Positions 40,970-46,433 of a stretch of 46,433 bases of DNA are shown here, piece after piece. The stretch is from positions 1 through 46,433 of the forward strand of contig CAISZM010000046.1 in the NCBI GenBank assembly GCA_903889965.1, written 5' to 3'. Origin of the DNA: an uncultured Elusimicrobia bacterium. GTDB taxonomy: Bacteria; Elusimicrobiota; Elusimicrobia; Elusimicrobiales; UBA9959. Each line of letters starts with the position of its first letter. The first letter of the stretch is position 1. Under the pieces are notes generated by a model. It was not told where the DNA came from. It did no database searches and worked only from the letters and a program-made list of their open reading frames with translations. The translations under genes were made by a program, and so were the position numbers.

Positions 40970-41434
40970 TTATTTTACGGTTAGAAGGGAGACCTTCCTC
41001 CCTCCCTCGATGTCGGTGTCGGGATTCAGCGGGTCAAGCGTTTCCTTCCCGTCCACCAGGCAGATATACCTGTACTTGCCCGGCGGCAGGGGGATCAGCG
41101 CCTCCCACAGGTTCTTGCCGTTCTTTACCAGAGCCAGGGAGCCGGGGTTCCACTTGTTGAAATCCGCCGCTATCCTGACTTCCTTGGCACCGGCCATCTT
41201 CACCGAAAATTTCACGAACCTGAGTTCCGGCTGGGGGATTTCGCGCGGTCCCCACTGGCGCCCCCTGAAGGGCGGTATTATTCCGGAGCGGGAAGATTTT
41301 ACCGTGGCCACGTTCCAGTGGCCGACGAAATTGAAATATCGTTTTGCGGCCCTGCTTAAAAATACGCTGGGAACGCTCAGGAGAGCGAAGACGGCGGCGG
41401 CCGCCAGCATTAGCAGGGGTTTCCGTTCTATCAT
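40970..41434 (-). CDS. Membrane-anchored CBM48/AMPK-glycogen-binding-like domain protein
   Basis: 154 residues. One N-terminal membrane helix (PLLMLAAAAVFALLSVPSVF) precedes a single glycogen-binding-type domain: FVKFSVKMAGAKEVRIAADF, NKWNPGSLALVKNG, LWEALIPLPPGKYRYICLVD, LDPLNPDTDIEGG. The pattern F/A-D-F-N-x-W plus P-G-x-Y-x-Y is that of CBM48/AMPK1_CBM. It lies 9 bp before the glucodextranase-C-like gene in the same leftward operon. Likely an envelope glucan-binding or signalling module; no enzyme domain is attached. Confidence 0.83.
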   Translation of the reverse strand: MIERKPLLMLAAAAVFALLSVPSVFLSRAAKRYFNFVGHWNVATVKSSRSGIIPPFRGRQWGPREIPQPELRFVKFSVKMAGAKEVRIAADFNKWNPGSLALVKNGKNLWEALIPLPPGKYRYICLVDGKETLDPLNPDTDIEGGRKVSLLTVK

Positions 41435-41504
41435 AACGCGGCCTCGTCAGCGGCTGGCGCGGGGGCGCACGGCCGCGTACAGGATCCGCGGATCTCCGGG
41501 TGGG

Positions 41505-42161
41505 TCACCTTTCCTCACCGGCCTCGAGGCGCGGCCGCACGCGCGGCGTGGCGCCCAGTTCCGCGGCCAGGGCCCTGAATTTATCCATGTCAACTTCGTT
41601 GCCCTCTACGGCGGTGGCGAACGTTTCCGGAAGGCAGTTCGCGGCCCGCCTTATAAAATCTTTTACAGTTTCAAACCCGTTGGCCGCCCACGGTTCCATC
41701 GGGCGCATAATGGCGGCCCATTGCACGGGGTCCGCGGTGTTCAGGCTGACGTGCACCGAATCTATAAGGCCTTTCATCTCCGAAACCACGTCGCGTCCCC
41801 AGACGGCGCAAGCCAGGCCGTTGGTGTTAAGCCTGATGCGGATGTTCGCGGGAACAGGTTCCGCACGGCCGTTCCTTATCAGGCGCGCGCAGGAGAGCAT
41901 CGCCTCCAGGCGCATTGTGGGTTCGCCGTAGCCGCAGAAAACGAATTCGGAAAACGGCGCGGCGGCCCATTCGGCCTTCGCCAGCGAGATAACTTCGGAC
42001 GGGGCGGGTTCCGCTCCCGCCAGATTGAGGTTGTTGCCGTGGTAATCCATGGCCCAGGCGTTCTTGATGCAGAACACGCAGGCCGTTGGGCAGCGGTTCG
42101 TAAGGTTAACGTACAAACCGTCCTTGTAGCGGTAAACGACGCTTATTTTTTTATCTGTCAT
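41505..42161 (-). CDS. TatD-family-associated radical SAM protein
   Basis: 218 residues. The opening YVNLTNRCPTACVFCIKNAW gives the C-x3-C-x2-C [4Fe-4S] site that cleaves S-adenosylmethionine, and FCGYGEPTMRLEAML is the G-E-P-T SAM-binding segment. IRLNTNGLA and VHVSLNTADPVQW follow. This compact family is named for frequent neighbours encoding TatD nucleases; no TatD gene is in view. Substrate unknown. First gene of the leftward group, 70 bp before the CBM48-like gene. Confidence 0.85.
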   Translation of the reverse strand: MTDKKISVVYRYKDGLYVNLTNRCPTACVFCIKNAWAMDYHGNNLNLAGAEPAPSEVISLAKAEWAAAPFSEFVFCGYGEPTMRLEAMLSCARLIRNGRAEPVPANIRIRLNTNGLACAVWGRDVVSEMKGLIDSVHVSLNTADPVQWAAIMRPMEPWAANGFETVKDFIRRAANCLPETFATAVEGNEVDMDKFRALAAELGATPRVRPRLEAGEER

Positions 42162-42224
42162 GGTTACAGGCCGCGGCTCACCGGTCTATCGCAACAGGCC
42201 GCACACTTATTCTATCATTTAGAA

Positions 42225-43328
42225 ATGAGAATTTTGATAGCAATGAACGCCTTCAAGAACACGCTCACCGCGGCGCAGGCCTGCGATGCCGCGGCGGCCG
42301 GCGTCCGCCGGGCTCTCCCCGGGGCCGTCATAGAAAAACTCCCCATTTCGGACGGCGGTGACGGGCTGATAGAGGCGCTTGCCCCTGTGCTGGGAGGCAA
42401 GATAAGAAAAAGTTCAGTGGAGGGACCCCTCGGCGGTGTCGTGCGCGCGCGCTGGCTGATGGCCGGGCGCACGGCCGTGATAGAGATGGCCGAGGCCTCA
42501 GGGCTCAAACGCATGGGCCCGGGCGCACTTCGCCCCCTGGACGCCTCCACCCGGGGCGTCGGACAGCTTATACTTGCGGCCTCGGCCTCGGGGGCGCGGG
42601 AAATAATAGTGGGCCTTGGCGGCAGCGCCTCCAACGACGGCGGGGCCGGGTGCGCGGAGGCTGCCGGGTTTTTCCTGGCAGACGCCTGCGGGCGCGCGGC
42701 TGTTCCCGGGGCGCGCGGATTGGCCGAGCTTGAAACCGTGGAGCTGGTGCGCCCGGGAGCGGGCCTCGGCGGCGTGAGGATGATCGGACTTGCCGATGTA
42801 AAGAACCGTCTTTGCGGCCGCCTCGGTTCCGCCAGGGTGTTCGGGCCGCAGAAAGGCGCGGGGCCCCGCGAAGTGGTGTTCATCGAAAAGGCGCTGCGCC
42901 GGTACGCCGGGGTTATTAAGGAAAGCCTTGGTGTGGATGCGGGCTCTCTGCCCGGCGGGGCCGCGGCGGGAGGATTGGGGGCCGGGTTGGCCGCTTTTTT
43001 CGGTGCGGAACTGGTGGACGGGGCGGCCTACGTGCTCGGAAAGCTGGATTTCGAAAGGAAGCTGAGACGCGCCGACCTGTTGGTGACCGGGGAAGGGTGT
43101 TTCGACAGGCAGACTTTTTACGGCAAGGCCCCCGGCGCCGCGATAGGGGCGGCCCGCAAGCTGGGGAAGCCTGTTTGGGTGCTCTGCGGCCGCTCAGAGA
43201 TGAAGAACCGGCGGCTGCTTGCCCGCCTGGGTATCCTTGGTGTGGCGGAGTCGGGCCTGACCCCCTCTCCCCGCGCCGCGCTGCGCCTGGCGGCCGCGCG
43301 GGCCCTGACCGCCAGTCCCGGAAAATAA
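42225..43328 (+). CDS. Glycerate 2-kinase (GlxK/GarK family)
   Basis: 367 residues. MRILIAMNAFKNTLTAAQAC corresponds to the family opening K-I-V-I-A-P-D-S-F-K-x-x-L-x-A. KLPISDGGDGLIEAL, GLGGSASNDGGAGCAEAAGF, LADVKNRLCG, FGPQKGAG and DLLVTGEGCFDRQTFYGKAP are the conserved sites. It phosphorylates D-glycerate to 2-phosphoglycerate in the cytoplasm. The frame is open far upstream, but family alignment fixes the start at ATG 42225. There is no obvious ribosome binding site. Divergent from the radical SAM gene. Confidence 0.92.
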   Translation: MRILIAMNAFKNTLTAAQACDAAAAGVRRALPGAVIEKLPISDGGDGLIEALAPVLGGKIRKSSVEGPLGGVVRARWLMAGRTAVIEMAEASGLKRMGPGALRPLDASTRGVGQLILAASASGAREIIVGLGGSASNDGGAGCAEAAGFFLADACGRAAVPGARGLAELETVELVRPGAGLGGVRMIGLADVKNRLCGRLGSARVFGPQKGAGPREVVFIEKALRRYAGVIKESLGVDAGSLPGGAAAGGLGAGLAAFFGAELVDGAAYVLGKLDFERKLRRADLLVTGEGCFDRQTFYGKAPGAAIGAARKLGKPVWVLCGRSEMKNRRLLARLGILGVAESGLTPSPRAALRLAAARALTASPGK

Positions 43329-43400
43329 ATTAGGCATCAAGATCTAATTTGTAGACTTCACCACTCCCGCCTAAAAAACAGAAATAGTACCAATAACTTT

Positions 43401-43987
43401 GGGCTTAGAGCCGCAGGGTAGCCAAGTCGGTGGCGCCCAGGGTATACCCATGCCCACCCGGACCGGGGAAACCCAATGCCTGCGCACGCGGACTACGCTT
43501 GCAATGTGACATCGGACGCTATCTTGTGCCGTATTGTTCGCTGAATTGTGTCACTTCGTTCCACCCAGGGCCTATGGCCATCAGACGGCCTTGCGTCTAT
43601 ACGGCTGGATACACTGCGGTGTCCGTAGTGGCGCATAACTGCGGCAAAGTCCACTCCTTTCCGCAAGGGTGTTCATGGGTATACCCCGGACACCCCTCCG
43701 CAAAAACGATGTTAGTCAAGTTTCTCTGGTTGGCAATAAAATGGATTCTGAGCGGGTGGCTGGAGGTTAGGGTTCTGAAGGCCCTCGCGGAGGCCGCCGG
43801 TTGCATAAGCCCGGCGGCCGAGTGTGGAGCGCGGCTACGGTGTAGCCGACGCGGTGCCTGAAGAACCCTAACCTTCAGGCAGGACCCGCGAACCAAAGCG
43901 TGGACCCCGGGTGGACTACGCTAACCTGCGTTACTCATGGACACAATTAGCTGTATTATCGCTTGGCTACCCTGCGGTTCTTAACCC
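43401..43987 (+). ncRNA. Large structured RNA candidate, about 587 nt
   Basis: No credible protein lies in 43329-44166. Ends pair: CCGCAGGGTAGCCAAG (43411-43426) with CTTGGCTACCCTGCGG (43962-43977), 16 perfect pairs, extended outward to 43401/43987 with small bulges. 5' domain: GGGTATACCCATG (43440-43452) with CATGGGTATACCC (43674-43686), plus CACCC/GGGTG (43455-43459/43667-43671) and GGTG/CACC. Inside it: GGG-GAAA-CCC (43465-43474), GTGACA/TGTCAC (43506-43511/43549-43554), AGACG/CGTCT, TGCGG-AAAG/CTTT-CCGCA (43640-43665). 3' domain: GCGGGT/ACCCGC (43752-43757/43884-43889) and a 17-bp helix with GGTTAGGGTTCT/AGAACCCTAACC (43765-43776/43862-43873), enclosing GGCCGCCGG/CCGGCGGCC and CGGCTAC/GTAGCCG. 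G-U pairs (43410/43978, 43763/43875) favour the plus strand. Not recognised as RNase P, tmRNA, 6S or SRP RNA. Confidence 0.8.
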
Positions 43988-44070
43988 GAAGACGGACAGC
44001 CCCTTCCCCCGCAAAGGGTCCGGGTTGAGGGGAACCGGAGCGGGACGCGGATAACGGACATACGGACATG

Positions 44071-44100
44071 TTGAGTTATATATTCGTTATTTAATAATAT
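44071..44100 (+). promoter_or_regulatory. Candidate promoter of the phosphohexomutase gene
   Basis: TTGAGT (44071-44076), 18-bp spacer, TAATAT (44095-44100), in an AT-rich block that contrasts with the GC-rich RNA region before it. Predicted start near 44107, 60 nt before the ATG at 44167, which has AAGGA at 44153-44157. Between the RNA and this promoter a stem AACCC/GGGTT (43983-43987/44022-44026) with GGAC/GTCC could form, competing with the outermost pairs of the RNA's terminal helix. Confidence 0.5.
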
Positions 44101-44166
44101 ATATGCGTTGCGCGAAACCGGCGGACCGGCTCCCGCAAAGGCGTTGGTTTACAAGGAAATGTATAC

Positions 44167-45579
44167 ATGAGCTCTCACCAGACAAGCCATATTTCGTTCG
44201 GCACGGACGGTTTTCGCGGCATAATCGCCCGGGACTTCACCTACGACGTTGTGCGCAAGACGGCCCAGGGTATGGCCGACTATATCTCCTACAAGTACAT
44301 GCGCACCGAAAAACCGTCGGTGGTCGTGGGTTATGACCGCAGGTTCATGTCTGAAAGGTTCGCCCGCACGGCGGCGGAAACGCTCGCGGCGAACGGCCTC
44401 ACCGTTACCCTTTCTTCCACCCCCCTGCCTACGCCGGCGATCAGCCTGCTGACCGTAAAAGGCTACGGCCTCGGCGTGATGATAACGGCCAGCCACAATA
44501 ATCACTATTATAACGGCATTAAGGTAAAGCAGGGCGGCCGCTCGGCCCCGCCTTCCGTCACCGCCGAAATAGAAAATTATATAGTGAAAGCCGTCCCTAT
44601 GAGGACGGCGGGCGTTCACGTGCCTACCAAGGATTTCCTGCCGGCTTACGTCGAGTACATTAATTCCAAAGCGGCCGCCTCCAAGATGCTCGGGAAACTC
44701 CCGGGGCCGGTGGTAATAGACTTTATGCACGGCGTCGGAGCCGAAACCTCCGGGGCGCTTTTCAACTCCAAAAACATATCAAAACTGCGCGAGCGGCATG
44801 ACCCGCTGTTCGGCGGCATGGCGCCCGAGCCGGTGGAGAAGAACCTCCAGGGGCTGGTGGCCGCGGTCAAGAAGGGCAAGGCCGTGCTCGGCCTGGCGAT
44901 GGACGGCGACGCCGACCGCTTCGCGCTCGTTTCCGACAAGGGCCAGTATATGACGCCCTGCCAGACCGCCCCGTTGCTGCTTTCCTATCTGCTTTCAAAG
45001 GGCCCGCTGAAAGGCAAGATCATACAGGCCGTATCCATGGGGTACCTGACAAAGCGCATAGCCCGCGCCGCCGGGATCACGTTCGAGGAAACTCCGGTGG
45101 GGTTCAAGTATATAGCTGAAAAAATGCTTTCGGAGGACATAGCTTTCGGCGCGGAGGAGTCGGGCGGCTACGCCTGGAAGGGCAATTTGCCGGAGCGCGA
45201 CGGGGCGCTGACCGCTCTGCTGGCCATAGAGATGGTCATAAAGACGGGGAAGCCGGTTTCCGCCCTTTACTCCGAAATAGAGAAGAAGTACGGCAAGTCG
45301 TGTTTTGTGCGCAGGGATTTTTCCCTGGAAAAGCCCATTCCCAACAAGCATTCTTTCGCGGTCAAAATAAAGAAGAAGCTGCCGAAGACGCTGCTGGGGC
45401 GCAAGATAACGGAAACCAATACGATAGACGGACTTAAAATAGTGCTGGATAACGACTGGTGGGTGCTGATGCGGCCTTCGGGCACCGAACCGCTGCTGCG
45501 CACCTATGCCGAGACCGACAGCCAGGAGAATACTAAAAAATTTCTGGACCTGGCCTTCAAGCTGGCGGACTGCAGGTAA
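44167..45579 (+). CDS. Phosphoglucomutase/phosphomannomutase family enzyme
   Basis: 470 residues, four-domain alpha-D-phosphohexomutase. Motifs in order: [34 protein letters not shown], the catalytic phosphoserine loop [16 protein letters not shown], metal loop [17 protein letters not shown], sugar-binding [12 protein letters not shown] and phosphate-binding [14 protein letters not shown]. It interconverts hexose 1- and 6-phosphates; glucose versus mannose cannot be decided. Own promoter upstream; followed 56 bp later by metK. It could supply nucleotide-sugar precursors for the surface polysaccharide genes (inference). Confidence 0.93.
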   Translation: MSSHQTSHISFGTDGFRGIIARDFTYDVVRKTAQGMADYISYKYMRTEKPSVVVGYDRRFMSERFARTAAETLAANGLTVTLSSTPLPTPAISLLTVKGYGLGVMITASHNNHYYNGIKVKQGGRSAPPSVTAEIENYIVKAVPMRTAGVHVPTKDFLPAYVEYINSKAAASKMLGKLPGPVVIDFMHGVGAETSGALFNSKNISKLRERHDPLFGGMAPEPVEKNLQGLVAAVKKGKAVLGLAMDGDADRFALVSDKGQYMTPCQTAPLLLSYLLSKGPLKGKIIQAVSMGYLTKRIARAAGITFEETPVGFKYIAEKMLSEDIAFGAEESGGYAWKGNLPERDGALTALLAIEMVIKTGKPVSALYSEIEKKYGKSCFVRRDFSLEKPIPNKHSFAVKIKKKLPKTLLGRKITETNTIDGLKIVLDNDWWVLMRPSGTEPLLRTYAETDSQENTKKFLDLAFKLADCR

Positions 45580-45635
45580 GTCTCTGTCAGCCCGCCGGGA
45601 TACCGGGTGGCGACATTCTAAGGAGGAACAAGAAA

Positions 45636-46433
45636 ATGAACTTTAAAGGCAAAAGGTATGTCAGTTCTGAATCCGTGACCGAAGGCCACCCCGACAAGGT
45701 GTGCGACCAGATCTCGGACGCCGTGCTCGACGAAATAATGAAGAGGGACCCCATGGGCCGCGTGGCCTGCGAAACCTTCATCACCCGCGGCATGGTGGTG
45801 GTCGGGGGGGAAATAACCACAAAGATCTACGTCGACGTGGACGCCCTCGCGCGGCAGGTGATAAAGGACATAGGCTATACCCATTCCAGATACGGCTTCA
45901 ACCACGAGACCTGCGCGGTCATCAACGTGATAGGCCGCCAGTCACCCGACATCGCCCAGGGCGTGGACACCGGCGGCGCCGGCGACCAGGGCCTGATGGT
46001 GGGCTACGCCTCGGACGAGACCCCGGAGCTGATGCCGCTGCCGCTGCAGCTGGCGCAGCGCCTGGCCATGCGCCTCGCCGAAGTGCGCAAGAAGAATATC
46101 CTCCCGTACCTGGGCCCGGACGGGAAGAGCCAGGTCACCGTGGAATATCACGACGGCAGGCCGGCCCGCATAGAGACGATCGTGGTGTCTTCCCAGCACA
46201 CGGAGGAGATACTGGATAAGAGCGGCCACCAGATAACGGAGAAGTCGCGCAGGGAGATCATCGACGCCGTCATTACGCCCGTCATCGACAAGCGCCTGAT
46301 CGACAAAAACACCAAGATATACATCAACCCCACCGGCAAGTTCGTGGTGGGCGGACCGCAGTCCGATACCGGCGTTACAGGCCGCAAGATCATCGTGGAC
46401 ACCTACGGCGGCGTGGCCCCGCACGGCGGCGGC
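45636..46433 (+). CDS. metK: S-adenosylmethionine synthetase, N-terminal 266 codons (cut by window edge)
   Basis: The visible part opens [20 protein letters not shown], then [15 protein letters not shown], the ATP- and methionine-binding start of Met[38 protein letters not shown] (core loop), [14 protein letters not shown] and [20 protein letters not shown], then [11 protein letters not shown], follow in order; the last is the P-loop-like signature. It makes SAM from methionine and ATP. The ribosome binding site is a near-perfect TAAGGAGGA (45619-45627), suggesting strong translation. No SAM riboswitch fits in the 56-bp gap before it. Confidence 0.97.
   Translation, partial: MNFKGKRYVSSESVTEGHPDKVCDQISDAVLDEIMKRDPMGRVACETFITRGMVVVGGEITTKIYVDVDALARQVIKDIGYTHSRYGFNHETCAVINVIGRQSPDIAQGVDTGGAGDQGLMVGYASDETPELMPLPLQLAQRLAMRLAEVRKKNILPYLGPDGKSQVTVEYHDGRPARIETIVVSSQHTEEILDKSGHQITEKSRREIIDAVITPVIDKRLIDKNTKIYINPTGKFVVGGPQSDTGVTGRKIIVDTYGGVAPHGGG

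Noticed and set aside
40938-42224. Long upstream extension of the glycerate kinase frame
   Set aside because: The extension runs antisense through the CBM48-like and radical SAM genes. Family alignment puts the true start at 42225.
43331-43375. TTAGGC/GCCTAA stem as terminator of glycerate kinase
   Set aside because: Six weak pairs with a loop over 30 nt and no T-tract on the plus strand.
43430-43861. 143-codon open frame on the plus strand over the RNA region
   Set aside because: No ribosome binding site, no recognisable domain, odd composition, and it is crossed by the long complementary segments of the RNA. The minus-strand frame 43597-43896 is rejected for the same reason.
43401-43987. 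Group I or group II intron, RNase P or tmRNA
   Set aside because: I could not find a convincing domain V with its catalytic triad and GAAA loop, group I P/Q/R/S elements, RNase P conserved region I (GAGGAAAGTCCGGGC-like), or a tmRNA tag frame. A covariance search would be decisive.
45580-45635. SAM riboswitch before metK
   Set aside because: Only 56 bp separate metK from the previous gene, and none of the conserved cores of SAM-I, SAM-II or SAM-IV is present.

Overview
The window is chromosomal DNA from a GC-rich, probably Gram-negative bacterium. It has Sec-type periplasmic binding proteins, a lipobox lipoprotein, dense operons with ATGA/GTGA overlaps, and ordinary TTGACA/TATAAT-like promoters. 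Gene style suggests an uncultured deep-branching lineage such as Elusimicrobiota. That placement is only an impression: there is no rRNA here, and no tRNA or CRISPR array was seen.

Positions 1-9600 hold the most unusual locus. A partner-switching module (STAS anti-anti-sigma factor, RsbW-like kinase, RsbU-like PP2C phosphatase with a sensor domain) carries an NMT1/SsuA-type binding protein inside the operon. After a divergent GH3-family gene comes a second operon: an amino-acid-type ABC permease, an ABC ATPase whose C-terminus is fused to a degenerate relative of the same RsbW-like domain, and a binding protein whose two lobes appear in circularly permuted order. The shared domain suggests a link between transporters and anti-sigma-type signalling. 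An oleate hydratase gene converges on this operon.

Positions 9600-23200 hold small palindromic repeats, a secreted protein of four 35-residue repeats, a lipoprotein, addAB, an FGE-fold protein without the catalytic cysteines, a clostripain-family (C11) protease and a dockerin-like two-gene operon. The last two units have divergent promoters, one overlapping a perfect palindrome.

Positions 23500-29700 are a visibly AT-richer polysaccharide island bounded by intrinsic terminators: a UDP-GlcNAc 2-epimerase, three glycosyltransferases and a Wzy/ligase-like membrane protein.

Positions 29800-38500 carry a TPR/GDYXXLXY/DUF2157 operon, a secreted beta-rich protein, a GT-C-like membrane protein with an MFS transporter, and a repeat-rich patch. 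In that patch two 74-bp direct repeats flank a tandem zinc-ribbon gene that duplicated together with its own ribosome binding site; a Sel1-like secreted protein and two decayed gene fragments follow.

Positions 38500-46433 return to ordinary chromosome: Nif3, a glucodextranase-C-like secreted protein, a CBM48-like membrane protein, a TatD-associated radical SAM protein, glycerate kinase, a phosphohexomutase and metK (cut by the window edge). Between glycerate kinase and the mutase, about 840 bp without a credible protein gene contains what looks like a large structured RNA of about 587 nt, closed end-to-end by a helix with a 16-bp perfect core and containing two further long-range helices.
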